Positions 1 to 30,000 of a DNA stretch of 64,000 bases are shown piece after piece. The position numbers and the translations under genes are program-made. Every line of letters begins with the position of its first letter. The stretch's first letter is position 1. The DNA comes from Camarhynchus parvulus (lineage: Eukaryota; Chordata; Aves; Passeriformes; Thraupidae): the NCBI RefSeq assembly GCF_901933205.1, contig NC_044600.1, forward strand, positions 6,796,501-6,860,500, written 5' to 3'. The notes under the pieces are model-generated. The model was not told where the DNA came from. It saw nothing but the letters and a program-made list of their open reading frames with translations, and searched no databases.

Positions 1-1280
1 GTGGTCATATGATTAAAAAATAAATACCAATCTAGCAAAAAAGGTTGCTTCCTCATTCTTCTTACAGAATATGGGACCTTTATGCACATTCTTGACAAAA
101 CATGAAGTGTTCCACACAACAGAGAACACCTGAGGTATGGACGTCAGATATGGTGGCTAAATTCCATAGTGAGTTAAGAGTTGTAACTCTCTGAAGTAAA
201 AGAGATTGGGCTGCAAAGTCCAAACATTTGTATAGTAGGGTTTTAATCACACTTGGTGAAGTGTTCTTTGTAAATCAAGACACAGAAAGAGGTGGGTTTT
301 TGGGGAAAGAATGAACTACAGCCCTTTGGCATGAGTTCTAAAGCTCACAGCTCAGAACCAACAGCTGCTCAAGTCAATCTCCCGCAAACAATGCCGGGCG
401 GAATGAGCAATCACAACAGGAACAACCTGAAATGTTCAAGCGTGCTTGGTGTACACAGAGTCCTTTCCTAATGCTGCTGCCCGAGCCAGACCAGCGCGGC
501 TCTGCCATCAACGACCTCCGGAACTCGTGCAGGAAGAAAATGCAAAATTCACAAAGTACCAGCTCGTTGCCATCAAGGACTTGTCCATGTTGTTAATTAA
601 ACTAGCTAAGACCTTCCCTCATTGTGTGAATCCACTAAACAACTTACACATTCCAAATCTTAAAGTTTTTATTCAGTCCAGAAATATAGATCTTACTTCA
701 TTTCAATGTCTGCCTTAACTTTTGACACTGTACATATTACATATCATTTATATAGTGTTTCATTTTTTTCCAGACACTGCAGACTACAAACTACATAATA
801 TTGACATGTAAAACTCTGTCACTTACTGAAGGCTCACACACATGAACGTTTCAGGCAGTTCAATGAAATTTCTAACAGAGTTGGGTAGTAAAAAGTTACT
901 AACCCTTTTCTGATTTTTAGAAAACAATTTAAAAGAGTTAGTAGTTATGATGTCTTAGCCATTCCCAGTTCTATAACTCTGTCCCTTGAACCTGTTTAAA
1001 AAATGATGAAAACAATAGTAAATTTAAAATCATACAGAAAAGCATTTCACAGCTCTGACATTACATCTACATTTAGCAATAGAAATGAGGGCCTCCCTTC
1101 TTACACTGTTACAAAGTCAGCCGGATTTAAAAAACAACAAATCCTCCCCGTTCTTCTACAGTATGCCAATAAAAAGTACTCTGCATACACTAGATTTAAA
1201 TACTTCACTGCAGTAAACTACATTAATTGTATATTGCGTTTCAGTCTTGGTAACAGATCTGTCAGGAGTAACTTCCATAC
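1..1280 (-). other. PHF6: PHF6 3' untranslated region (partial)
   Basis: AT-rich sequence downstream of the PHF6 stop with no long reading frame on the coding strand. Mammalian PHF6 has a long 3' UTR, so this region is probably transcribed and may continue past the left edge. One canonical poly(A) hexamer is visible on the minus strand at 668-673, so a shorter 3' end near 640-655 is possible. Confidence 0.7.
668..673 (-). terminator. Candidate poly(A) signal AATAAA for PHF6
   Basis: A canonical AATAAA on the PHF6 strand about 610 nt past the stop codon. Cleavage would be expected 10-30 nt further left. This may be only one of several 3' ends; no transcript evidence is available. Confidence 0.35.
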
Positions 1281-17822
<16,542 letters not shown>

Positions 17823-17864
17823 GATTTTAAACGACCTTAGAATGCCACTGCAATCCTGTCAATG

Positions 17865-20800
17865 CTACAGGAAAAAAGAACTGCAATCAGCACGTTAACA
17901 TCAAAAGGCAAATTAACATAGTATTGGATGCTTGGAAGTGATCTGTCCCTTTTCTTTATGCTACTTCAATATAGCCAAATAAACAGGCGACTGGCAGAGG
18001 CAGTATTTGGCCAAATTTTAATGAAATTTTTTCAGCAAGAAAAAGCAGTTTCTTTACAAAAATAAGTTTGAGAATTAAAATAAAACTTGGGATGCTAATA
18101 CAAAAGCAGAAAACTGAGAAGAAGTAAGTGAAATACAATAGAATCATCGGGGAAAAAAAGTTACTGCAACTTATTTTTATAGTTATTTATTACAGGAAAG
18201 GAATCTGTAGGAAAAAAAATATATGTACATGCAATGAAATTCATTCTACTGAACTCCTTCAAAAACAGAAGCAAAGAAAAACAGTTCAGCACAGCCTCCT
18301 GTACAGGTTTTGGCTGTAAAGGCTCACACCAGAGCACATGAGTAAAGAGTAGAGATGAGATGATAAAATATTACCACTTTTGGTATCAGAGGTATCTTGT
18401 GGCTACTCAAACAGCATTAGGAACAAAATTTTAGATATCTCTCCGAGGTGCTGCAGTGGAAACCTCTCTATGACCAACAGTTAGTTTGGCAGTAGAGGTT
18501 TCAGTAAGTGCACGAGAGCTGCTGTTCTCAGCTCAGAAAAGTAACTTAAAATTAAATTCAGTATGAATCACCAACTTTTCAAGTGCTACCAGCAACACGT
18601 TTTAAAATGTAACACTGAGGTCACAGTGCTCAACTCAAGCAGACACAGCTCGTGCAGAAGTGAGAATATTCAATGAGTGTATGAATATTTTGGCCCAGCA
18701 TTAAGAAGTTTGTTAAGTTCATTTGCTTCTACATCTACCAAGAAATAAAAAACTCATCTTCTTCAAATAGACTTTCTTAGAGCTTTTTACTTTGGAGATT
18801 TCAGCCTTACTATCAGAATTTGCCACAACTGCAATAAAATCCTCCTCAGCCTTTCTCTTCATTTGACTCGGCTAAGTAAGAAAAGCCACTGTAGGGTTTA
18901 ATATTTGTGTTGGAAAAAAGTGTAAAATCAGCCATAAATAAGAGAGCAGGGTTGCAAAACATCTGGACTGGGCTACAATGGCACAGATCTGCATGAAAAT
19001 ACACGGCTGCTCTCTGGAATTTGCATGGTGCTGTCAGAAGCTCATAATGCTGGTATCACTCACTCCTCTCAAAAGAACGTCCTCAAGTTTCCATCGGCTC
19101 CTGCTGTCAGACCCTCCTGCTTTAACAGATTTTCACAGACCTTGGAACTGCTGGCCCTGCACCGTTTACTGCAAAACTCCTGCTCTAAAGGTGCCTGTCC
19201 TGTCCCCCAGCCTGTGCCCTCCCAACAGCTCCATTTGCTTTCTGTTCTAACTGTGAGCAGTCCACGCCGCTGCCGCACACTCAGAACAAGAATGCAAAGA
19301 TTTCGGATCTTGCTGATTTGCACAAAAAATGTGCCAATCTGGATAAACCAGTCACACCCTTCTGCAGTGGCAATAGGGAGTCCTTAAGTGTTAAAACACA
19401 AAAGAATTATTATATTGTATTCTTCTGAAGAAAAAATAAAACAAGACTATTCTGTAATCCCTTCTGAGTAGAAAGAATGATTTCTGAAGAGACAGACAGA
19501 CAAATATGTATGTATGTATGTATATTAAAAAATAAAAATCTGGGTATTTTTAAAACTTAAGGATTATTTGGGAGCAGAAAAAGACCTACAAAAGATGAGC
19601 AGGAAGTAATATCACAAAGATTACTTGTTTACATCTCACATTCAATAGATCAACATAAATCACACAGGGATGTTTAGAAATACACTAACAAAGTGATGTA
19701 AAATGCAAAAGTTTTGGGTTTGTATAAACAGTGTGGTATATAAACACACAATCACTTGGGCCTATCAGTTTCATTTTATATTCAGATTATATTACTAAAA
19801 TATTGACACCAACAATACCAGTTATCAAAAGGAAGATCAAGAATTTCCTTGTACATGTGCACAGGTCCTACTGACTCTCAGCAACAAGAATTACTAATAA
19901 AACAGAGCTACCTTTCAATTTAAGCAGCAAGTTTGTATTTTAGAAAATGAAAGTAATTTATAGCACACATAAAAAATTTTTAAGTGGCTCTCATCATATT
20001 TAATTTATAGGAAAAACAACTTTCCAAGACACAAGATTATAAAGAAGCTTCTCACAGCTCACTGCTTTGCACCTCCCAGTGCACTACAGGCACGTCACTG
20101 CAGCAGCACCAGAACCTGACACAGCCTGACTTCCTCGAGTACTTCTGCATAGTTAGATTTTTTAATGCTCACAGTGAAGTTAAAAATAAAAATAATGCCA
20201 ATCTTTACTCGATACATGGATGCTAATGTTTAAAAAAAATCAAATATATGTTTTGCAATACTTCACAATTACAAATAATTTAATACTTGAAAAATTATTC
20301 AAAACTCAAACGGGCCAAAAAGGAAATTCACGTTCTTTTCACCATCAGATTAAATTACTCTGAAAGCATTTCACAACGGTATCTAAAAGTTTTCTTTCAA
20401 ATCCCACATTTGTTGTAGGTTTGTTTGTTTGTTTCACTGGGCATTTATCCTATTTATACATTTTTAAAGAGTCTTGAAAAATCTTTAGCATGAGAAACAT
20501 CTATAGACCTCTCCATAAATTATATCTGCTTTCCCATAAATGTGAGAAGACACTACTCTCAGATCACTTCTCTTTGTGTCAAAATGCACTCATCCTGTCC
20601 ATTAAAAACAGAAACAAAACACATTTTCTGAGAAAGATGAACCAAGTAATGCAGCTACAGCCCCACAATTCTGAATCCAAGTACTCAAAATTCTGTTTTC
20701 TTCTCTCAAGTTAAATCACCCAGAACAACTAATCTAGTTTGCCAAGTATCAAGCTACATTTCATTGGAATGAGAAAAAACGCAAGTTAAAAACAGCTCAA

Positions 20801-22653
20801 TATTTTGGTTTTCCATGTTTAAAGGCTAACAAATGAGTAAGAATTACAAAAAACAGTGATTACATCTCCTGCTGATAGAATTTTGTTTGTCAGCTTTGTC
20901 AGAGTCTCACAGACTGGATCACAAGGAGTGATGTACTGTGGAATCACTGGCTGGGAGATTTTCACTGTCTCCACCAAAATGGAACACACATACTACAGAC
21001 ACAAAGATTATTCCATACAGATCAATTTTCCATGGGCTTATTCTAAGAAATGAGAAGTTACATGTTCCCCAGAATCACACAAACAGAAATTCACTCAACC
21101 GCTCTCCACCAAAAAATTTGGGTTCATTTGCATTCACGTTTCTTATGTGCACTAATGTATTAAATGTGGCGCTTTCCCTCCCAGCATCTTTATTTTATCT
21201 TTAAAGCAGCAGGTTTTACACCCTCCTGTAGTTTCTGTGCTGCTTTACTGAGCTCGAGGCAACAGATTTCCTGATACAGAAGTGCAAGTTCAATAACTCT
21301 CAGGCACGGGATGCCCTCAGTGCATGAGACATTGCTCAGCACCAAAGAATGGAAAGTAACCTGGACTCTAATTTCTATTTATTGCCCAAACATGCTTCAG
21401 GATCCTGATTATAGGAGTTAAAACCTCACCTGTATTTCATACAAAAGACAGTCATCTACACACTGCACGTGTAAAGTTTGTTTTGCTGTGTGACCTGTAC
21501 AATTCCCAAACTATATTTCAAAATATTAGAATTTATATTTGTGAAGAAAATTTCAGACGCCTAGGGAAAACCTGAGAGATGTAAACAAGCTTCAGAAAAT
21601 GCCACTGCAGATGCTGAAGTGGTTTGTTCTCTCGGGAAAAGCTACAGAAAATATTTGTGCTGATTTTTCCAAGATGCTCACTGGAGATATGAGTTACAAG
21701 CTTGCAAGTGCTTTGCAGTTTCCCGGGTCGGACACCCATTGTTGGGAGGTTTATTTTGGAGAAAGGGGGAGTGAAGAAGAGGAGAGGGAAAGTATCCTGT
21801 AGGTTCTGTGGCTGAGAACCCAAATCACAGGTCCCATAGAAATTTTTATCCAAGAGTTACATTCACACAGCATCCTACAGTCACTGTAAAAAGCAGGATG
21901 GGAATTTATCCATGCAACTTCCTTTAAAAACCCCAAAAAGACACCGAAGAGGGGGCAGATACGAGGGGAGAAGGGCAAACCCTCGAACGTCTAAACAATG
22001 AGAGCAGAGCAGGTGACTACAGCTGACACAGAGCGAGCCCGCCGTCAGGGAGATCTGGCAGCCGGCGCTAAGGGATCTCCAGGAAAGTTTCCATCCTCCC
22101 CCGGGGAGCGGGAGCTGGGCCGATAGCGGCACCTCCGCCGCCGCCTCCCCGGGGATGGCCGGGGCCGGGCGGCATCTCCCGGGCAGGATCCGCCCGAGCT
22201 CCCCGCGGGGCCCGGCCGGCACCGCCGGGCCCGACCCCTCCCCGGCCGCGGGGCTCCGGGGGGAGCGCGGAGGGACGCGGGAAGGGCGGCCCCCTCCCGA
22301 TTCCGTGGAATTTTGGGGGAAACGGGACCGGGAGACAAGGGGGGGCGGATCCTCGCTGCAAGGAGGGCGCGGGCCGGGGCGGGCGGAGCGAGCGGCACCG
22401 CCGGCCCGGGGAGGGGGCAGGGGGGCGGTACCGGCACCCGGGGCACCCTGAGGGGATACTGCGGGGTGCCGCGACCCTCGCGGGGCTGCAGGGGCCGGCT
22501 GAAGCCCCAGGACCGGAGGCGGCTGCGGGCGGGCGAGCCCCGGGCCGGGGGCTGCGGGCGGGCCGGGGGCGCCGCGCCTGCCCCTGTAGCGCGCGGCGCA
22601 GCGGCGGCGGGGCGGGCAGCGGGCGCTCGGCGGGTCGGTGGTCGGTCACTCAC
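17865..22653 (-). other. PHF6 intron 1 (about 4.8 kb)
   Basis: Intron between the CpG-island exon 1 and coding exon 2. It is AT-rich, with a TATG microsatellite at about 19506-19526, a GTTT run at about 20419-20436 and a GC-richer stretch at about 18970-19320 of unknown nature. GC content rises sharply from about 22.05 kb into the CpG island. Confidence 0.55.
19506..19526. repeat. (TATG)n microsatellite
   Basis: About five TATG units in PHF6 intron 1. Confidence 0.85.
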
Positions 22654-22800
22654 CCGTGCGGCGGGCGGGGTGCGGGCGGAGGAGCCGCTCGGCACGGCCC
22701 GTCCCCGCTCGCGGGTCGCTCAGGGCCGCTCGCCCGCCGGGACCGGCGCGTTCATTCGGGGCTCGGGACGCGCCGCCGCCGCCGCCGAGCGCACGCACGC
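22654..22800 (-). other. PHF6: PHF6 exon 1 (non-coding, approximate 5' limit)
   Basis: A strong minus-strand donor (CACGG|GTGAGTGACC) has its last exonic base at 22654 inside the CpG island and fits the non-coding first exon of PHF6. The transcription start is not defined. A CCAAT box (minus strand, 22867-22871) would lie about 70 bp upstream of a start near 22800, so that limit is an estimate. The short GCAC tandem run at about 22791-22829 is close to the inferred start. Confidence 0.6.
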
Positions 22801-22829
22801 ACGAGCGGACGCACGCACGCACGCACGGC
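22791..22829. repeat. (GCAC)n short tandem run in CpG island
   Basis: An imperfect tetranucleotide tandem of GCAC units with one interruption, near the inferred PHF6 transcription start. Confidence 0.7.
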
Positions 22830-23344
22830 GCGCCTGGGCCGCGGCGGCGCTGCGGGGCGGTGCCCGATTGGCGGGAGCCCGGCGGCCGCCGCTCGCGGCC
22901 TCCTCTGCGCACGCGCGACGATGCGCGCGCCTTTCCCGCTCCCGGTTCCCGCTATCCCCGCGGCGCTTCCCCGCGAGGCCGGGAAACGGAAGATGGGGCT
23001 GTGTGGGGAACGGCGGCTCTGCGCATGCGCGCCCGCCGCCGCCACTTTCCCCGCGAGGTCCCGGCGCGAGCAAGCGGGGCTGGCGGGAGGCACGGACACA
23101 CTGGGAGCAGTGCGCATGCGCAGCGCTCACCCGCAGCCGTTGTGGGGGTGTGCGCGGGACTCTCGCTGCTGCGGCCGCGCAGCCGCAGTGCCGCGCGCGT
23201 GCGCAGAGCGGGCGGCGGGGGACGGGCGGCGCTGCGGCACCGCGCGCGCTCCCCGAGGGGAGGGGGGGAGCGGCGCCGCGCGCGCTCCCTCACGGTGCCC
23301 CCCTCCCCCAGCCCCGACCACCCTCACGGCGGACTGGGCCCGGC

Positions 23345-23384
23345 GGAATGGAACGGAACGGAATGGAACGGAATGGAATGGAGT
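23345..23384. repeat. (GGAAY)n pentamer tract
   Basis: Eight pentamers of GGAAC/GGAAT directly abutting the CR1 3' end at 23385. Its position suggests it grew from the terminal microsatellite of the CR1 copy. Confidence 0.75.
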
Positions 23385-24092
23385 GATCAAGGTTGGCAGA
23401 AGACCTTCGAGATCATCAAATCCAGCCGTCCATCCACCACTGTCACCACAACCCCTAAACCACATCACTCAGCACCAGATCTCGGCGCCTCTCAAACACA
23501 CCGTTGGTTCAGGAGGTGCAGTGGCAGTGCTGGGTGATGCGGTTTGGTGGTTTTGGGGTTGCGGTGCCAGCGCTGAGTGGATGGCTGGATTTGATGTTCT
23601 TGACGGTCTGTTCCAGCCTTGAGAGTTCTGTGATCCTAAACCACATCACTCAGTGCCAGATCCAGACACCTCTTAAACACCTCCAGGGACGGTGACTCCA
23701 TCTCCTCCTTGTGTAGCCTATTCCAACATCTGACCACCCTAACACTGATTTTTTTTTTTTTCTAATACCAAATCTGAATCTCTGCTGTCGCTGTTTGAGG
23801 CCGTTTCCTCTCCGTGCAGACCCGGCAAACGAGAGCGGCCCCAGGTCACTACACGCTCCCGTCAGGGGTGATGAGCTCCCCCTGAGCCTCCTGGAGCCCC
23901 CGGCTCCCTCAGCCGCTGCCCATCAGACTCCAAGTCCTTCCCAGTTCCCCACTTTTGGTCTCTCCCAGATCCACAGGCCTTGCAGGACGTTCTCCAGCCC
24001 TTGCAGGAGCCCTGCTGGCCTTGGCTCCAGCACCAACACGTCCTTGTAAGAGGTCCAGAGCTGAACGCAGCGCTTGAGGTGTTGCCTCACAA
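23385..24092 (-). mobile_element. CR1-family LINE 3' fragment(s), mostly minus strand
   Basis: The sequence reads as the reverse complement of a CR1 3' region, with phrases typical of avian CR1: GATCATCAAATCCAGCC, CACCTCCAGGGACGGTGACTCC, CCCTGAGCCTCCTGGAGC, CTCCCTCAGCCGCT and GCTTGAGGTGTTGCCTCAC. It is 5'-truncated as usual for CR1, so no intact ORF2 remains. The block is interrupted at 23503-23636 by a fragment in the opposite orientation, after which the motif CTAAACCACATCACTCAG repeats (about 23454 and 23636). At least two insertions or a rearrangement are therefore recorded. Confidence 0.85.
23503..23636 (+). mobile_element. CR1 3' fragment in inverted orientation
   Basis: This segment reads as a sense-orientation CR1 3' end (TTGATGTTCTTGACGGTCTG, then TTCCAGCCTTGAGAGTTCTG) and finishes with an ATTCTGTG-like terminal motif. 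It lies inside the minus-strand CR1 block and forms an imperfect inverted repeat with 23387-23502. Confidence 0.75.
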
Positions 24093-27000
24093 TAAGTAAT
24101 ACAAATTACAGATCTTTTTTACAAAGTTGTCATCATATTGCACATGTTGATCAAATTACAATATAGTGAGAAACCCAAATGCCGATACACATTTGAATTT
24201 TCAAGCTGCTACCATTTAACATCACAATGCATGGATGTTTTACACACGTATCCCTGCAGAAATTATTCTGCCATCTTGTTATTTTGTTTGTTATATTTCA
24301 TCCATTAATTAATTAGTTTTATTAATAAAATTTTTCTTCATTTAGTTCCAGAATCTACTGCATGTCTTGAGGAAAACCTCTCCTTTCTCTTTGGTGTTCT
24401 TTGATGTTTATCTATCACTGAATGTTTATTGAATATCAGCTGTTGGGGAGGGAAATAAAGCCATAAAACAATTGTTTTGGGTTTTGCCTGAAAAAACTTT
24501 TCCAGTGGTTGTGCTTCCTTCTGAATACAATTATTTTTTTTCCCCTCTGGCAATATTTTTGTCCTCCTTTGGCACGAGGAGCTTTAAAGGGTAGCATTTG
24601 AAAATACACCAGTAAAGATGATGGTGATGGTTGTTTGATTTTGGAAGTCAGTGCAGTGCCAGTGCTGCTGTATAGCCCTAGCACCTGTGGAGGTGGCAGG
24701 AAAAGCTTTCTGGGGAGAATCTTACAGATTTCATGTTCAAGAACAAGGCTGAGAAGCCAAGGTGTGGAGCACGGGCTAGAGGTGGAGGCTACAGTTTGTG
24801 TGCTTTATCAGAAAGTGATATTTAGTCCTATTTTATTCCTGATATTCCAAGCATGAGTGTATTTTCCTTTCTTTTTAAAGGAACTTAAAATGAACATAGG
24901 CAGTAGCTTTACTCCTTACAACACCCTCTAGGGATGATGCACCTCACAGGAATAGCGAGTTCTAACACACTCATTTTCAATGCGAGGCTCAGCAAGGCAG
25001 AAGAATGAATGAGTTTTAGAAACAGCACATCCAGCTGACTTCATGTTTTGTCATCGTGGTGTTTTATAGCTAATTATTAATAATACATTATCCCAGGAAT
25101 GATGGTCATGTGCTACAGCATCCCAGATTTAATGTGAACTCCTAATACCAGGTTATGATGAGCCAATTGGTTTCATGGGAGAAAATTACAACACAAGGGG
25201 ATCCAAACTTTATGGTAAACTGTTTTGACTATGTTGGCAAGGAACCCACAGGCATTAACAACTGCAGGAGCTTTCAGAACTTCTCAGTGCCTTGGGTTTG
25301 GCAAGCTCATTACCCACAAACTCGATTATTTACTTACATCCATCTCATGAGAACAAGAAATGTCGTAATAAAGAATATAAAAAGACTGAAATTACAAAGT
25401 GGAGGTTGTCATTTAGTCACAGACTCAGCATTAACTCAGTTACTCTGTAGACCTCAGACTTAGAAATCATTTATCTCTCATCAGAGACATGATCAGCTCT
25501 GCTGATTTTTTGTAGCCCAGCTGTAATGCAGTCCAGTTTACAGTGACTTCAGTGTGTGCAGCTAATTATTTTAGTTAAAATACTGGGGAATAAAATATTT
25601 TTCTTTTTTTTTTCCCACAAAGCAATGCCTGATTAAAACAAACCCCAAACATTATATAAGGTCTGTAAGAACAATTTGGAGAGTAATTATTTAAGGAAAA
25701 TCATTTTAGGAACAGGTTGAATCCTGTAAAAAAATCTCTTTAGCTGCTGTATTTCTGTGAAGGATTCAAGCACCATCCAAAAAGGAGCAGTCAGACAAAT
25801 CTTGCTCTTCCTGCAGTCTTGGTTTAGGTACAAGCTGTAGCTGAAGTTAAACAGGGTGAAACCTCTGCAGCTGCCAAGAACAAACAGCCCAACCAAAACC
25901 CAGCTACTCACTCAAACATCCCTCACATTCTCTCTTTGGACAGTGCTTTATACCTTATGAACAAAGGCAACCTCTGTACAGGAGAAGATTCCAAAACAAG
26001 CTCTGCCAACTTGGCTTTAAGGACATTCACAAAAAACTGATTGCAAGGAGAGGAATGAAAATAATAAGGAAATGGATAATGGGTGTAAAGTGTTCTGGGA
26101 AAAGAGAACACGGAATGGCTCAGCCATTCTGCAGGTACTCCCATTTAAATCTTATCAGAAGACAAAAACCCAAACAAACCAATAAAACTTCTTGTAATTT
26201 TATTAATGGCTATTCAAATGTAGTTTAAAAATGATAATGAGTGAAGTTGACTGTGTGTCCCAGTTGGAGTCAAATATGGACATCAAAGTCCTGTGCCAAG
26301 GGAATTTGTGTCAGAAAGCTTTGAGCCCCACCCCAAAACACTGCAGCCAAACAAGTCTCTTCTCTGATTTCACTGTACAACAGCAGCTTGGTTTTAAACT
26401 CTGGAATAATTCTAAGCCAATAGGTATTAGATACTTAATTGCATTTGCTTGGTTTTGTACAAGACTGTTGATCTTATTTCCTTTCATTCTCAAAGAACCT
26501 ACAAAATGTCCAGATGTTAAATCTAAAGTGAAGCAAAACAAGTCCCTATAAATCCCTTCAAAAGAACAAATGTTGCCAATGGTGACTGAAACCCTAATTA
26601 CTACTACTGATTATTTTAGCATAAAGATGTGTATAAGGTACAGTGTTTCCAGTCCCGAAGCAGCTCTTTCATCTTCCACAATTACAAAATACAGAGGTTC
26701 CTCACTCACTCACTCAAATTCATATTAATTGAGCTCAAAGCACAGGAGTACAGCAGCACATTGGCTGGATGAGGTGTCACACTGTGCTGTATCCACAAGG
26801 ACACGGGTTTAGTGCTCTGTACCTCAATAGCTGCATCTTCTATGTGCCACACGCTGCTCTCTGTGGTTCTGGGATAAATGCTCTGTTAAAGCATGAACAG
26901 ATGCCTTTCCCAACCCAAGCCCAAGGCTTGTCTCAGTTTCTTGATGTTTCACATGGCATGTGTTGTACCCACCATTGGAGTCTCATGTCACTCCATGTCA

Positions 27001-30000
27001 CTGCTGTCCTCTCTGTCCTATCTATGTAGGTAGCAAAGGTTACAAGGAGAAGTTTCTATCTACAGGCTTATACTGCAGCCAGCATCTGCTATTTCCTAGG
27101 CTTCTAACTGCTATGTATACAAGTATTTCAGAGATGATATTTCATATATATGGACAGAGGTCTAGGTCTCAGTTACTTCATTCCTTACCTGTAACTTTGG
27201 TATCTTGCAGAGTTCAGCATGACACAAACAACCAACTCGGTCCTGCTCCTGTACAATTCACAAACTAATCCTTAAAATGAGCATTACAGAGCATCGGGAC
27301 ATTATAAGTACAAAGATAAAATGGCAACAGGAAGTAAGAATTTCCCACCATTTATGAGGTGGGAAGTATAAATCATTGTTCAGATTCTTCTTTTGGAAAA
27401 GGAGAGAACTGAGATCAATGTGAATGCTGTGTGTAGGCTTAACCAGGTGGACTGCACTGCTAATAACAAGAACATTGGATTTTGTATTTCTTTATTTCCA
27501 AAAGTAATAGAACAATTCCAAACAAATCTGAAAAGGATTAATGCAAGTTGTACTTGTTTTGATTTAATATGCAATTAATATAGAGTCTGCCCTTGTTTTA
27601 AATACACAACAGATGTTTGTGGTTATAGTCAGTAACTGGAACATGCAAACTATTGAGGCTAGAAGTATAAAGAAGATAAATTTAAATATCAGTGAAAGAC
27701 ATTATAACCATTTGGGTTCTAGTATTTTTAAAAGATTTTTTTTCTGCTAAAAAAGAAATAGCTAATGCTAGTCTCATTTAAATAACCATCTTTAAGTTTC
27801 TGAATTAAACAAGTCTGGAGCACTGGATGTTTCTGGGGGCCATTGTCAGAGCTATTGTTTCAAGCCATCTGTGGATTATGACAAACATCTTCTCCTCATT
27901 TGAATTCAATATATTTTTAAAACCATCAGCACTTCCTTAAAAAGAAACCAATTTCAGTTGTACACCTCGGTTTTCCATCTAAGAGAGGAGTTCACAGTTA
28001 TGGATTTAACACATTCTTGTGCTTTCTGATACAGAATACCTTCTTTATAATCAGACAATAAAGATATCCTAGAACAGCAGTTCCTAAACTTTCTGAATGA
28101 GCAAATACTGTTAACTTCTTTATGAGTTTGGAATCACTGTCAGATCTATCTGAACGTATTGACTTGTGGGTACTGGCAGGGGCATTGCAGTCTGTCCTCT
28201 GGGAATATCTGCATGAGACAAGTAAAGCTCCAAAGAGCGTGTAAGACATGGGCCTTAGAATGACATTCAGAGTGAAACACTCAGAGAACAGCCCATAGTT
28301 TTGGTCAGGCTCCCTCAAAATAGGTGGGTAATCTCTGTATGTGATTTGGGACTTGACTCTTGCCTATGTGGAGTTTATATCCTTTATCATAAAGAATACA
28401 GATCCTTTTGTCTCCCAGAGGAGATGTGAGTGATCACCTGTATCTTTATTTTTATAACCAGCTCAGCAACGTGTTCTGAGTGATTTTAGGCCAGCAGCTC
28501 TGCCTGGGCCGGGCAGTGACAATGTGTGGCTGGGGAGGGAACCCACAGTCCCAGCTGGGACTGACACAACTTTGGGAAGGCATTTTCTTCAGGCTGTTTT
28601 TCAAAGCACAAGATGACAATTTTGGTGTATGGCCCAGGAGAATCTGTTGTCTGGAAACCCACCTGGCCCCACAAGGGAACTTTCTGAGAGCCCCAGAAAG
28701 TTCTCCCTGTAAGAAAGGAGAGATGACTGATTATTCATTAAATATCAGCAATCAGCATGTCACTACCTCTCACACAACACCCACACATGAGTGACTTGTT
28801 GCCAGACCTTGTCCCAGAGCTGCTGGCTTTGAGCTCAGCTGACACAAACCACCCTGCAGAGCTCTCATTGCTTTACACTCCAGCAACATTGTCTGCTTGA
28901 ATGGTGTGGAACAGCCGGGCAGAAAAGCTGTAAACAAAACACACACACTGCCTTTGTGTTTTATGGCAACTTCCATGGTTTTCTGAACTGAAAGTGTGGA
29001 CTTTCCTGCAAATTACATTAGTGCTGCTGCAAAGTCTTTGTGCATTGCTATTTGTTACCTGGCCAGCAGCACAGAGGCATCTCAGTGTTGTCCAAAGTGC
29101 TTTCCCGTTTCCAGTACTTTTGGCAATGTGTGTTGCCTTCATGCTCTTGTATCATCTTGGAGAGGATAAAATTTAGTTATCACAAGAACTACTGCCTGGC
29201 AGGAAACCAGCCTTCTGACAGGTATGCAAAGGCTTGTAATGATTAAAGTGTCTGTGTGTGGGCTAAAACTCACCAGGATTTTACATATCCCATCAAACAG
29301 TTCTTGCCAGTTTTCAGCTCATCACTTCATGGAAATGCACTGCAGTTATCAGCAACCTATTACATTTAAGATTGAAAAACAAAAAGCAATTCTTAGTGCA
29401 AATAGACTGTGAAATGTATTTGAAAAGCAAGGTAACAATGGCAAATTATATTTTAAGAGCTTTCTTGTAACAGTAACTATCACACTAACAGTACAACATT
29501 GGGACACTGGGAATACTTAAACTTGATAGGCTAGCCTGAGGACTGCAGTAAGCTTTAATAAGACTATAAAGTCATTACCTGGAGTACCATTTACCATGGT
29601 TTCACTTGTCAGAAGTCAAGAGATGGACAGTGTTTTAAAGACTCATGGCTCAGATTCTGCCAGTGTACACTGCCACGCTTCCATAGTCTGAACCTGAGCA
29701 TTAATTCTCAGAAATATCCCGGGAGTATGGAAAAAATGTGCTAATCAGATTAAGTGCAGTGTTGGACTTTTCACTTTAAAATAGTAAGCCTTACCTTAAA
29801 CACATGGAAAATCTAGCAACTGCTATAGTGCTGAATTTGTGTTTATCTCCCCTTCTTCCTGTAGCTCATTTGGTGACATTGTCTATACAATAAAATTGTG
29901 GGGATAAAGCCCCAAAAGCATTTGAACCCAGGAAAGGCACCAAACGAATCACTCAAAAGAGATTTTAAATTAAATTAGGTAATAAACTTTCAGGTTCCTC

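Larger units (their letters stand above)
22060..23340. promoter_or_regulatory. CpG island, PHF6 promoter
   Basis: Very GC-rich and CpG-dense block, TATA-less, between AT-rich intron 1 and CR1 sequence. It contains GC boxes, a CCAAT box on the PHF6 strand (22867-22871) and NRF1-like palindromes at about 22906-22916, 23021-23030, 23111-23122 and 23194-23205. Long reading frames here in several frames are products of GC richness, not genes. A divergent plus-strand transcript is possible. Confidence 0.85.

Noticed and set aside
22313..23386. 357-codon plus-strand frame and overlapping long frames on both strands
   Set aside because: Lies in the PHF6 CpG island, where GC richness removes stops. 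The translations are low-complexity Arg/Ala/Gly/Pro, run in several overlapping frames, and end in the GGAAY tract.
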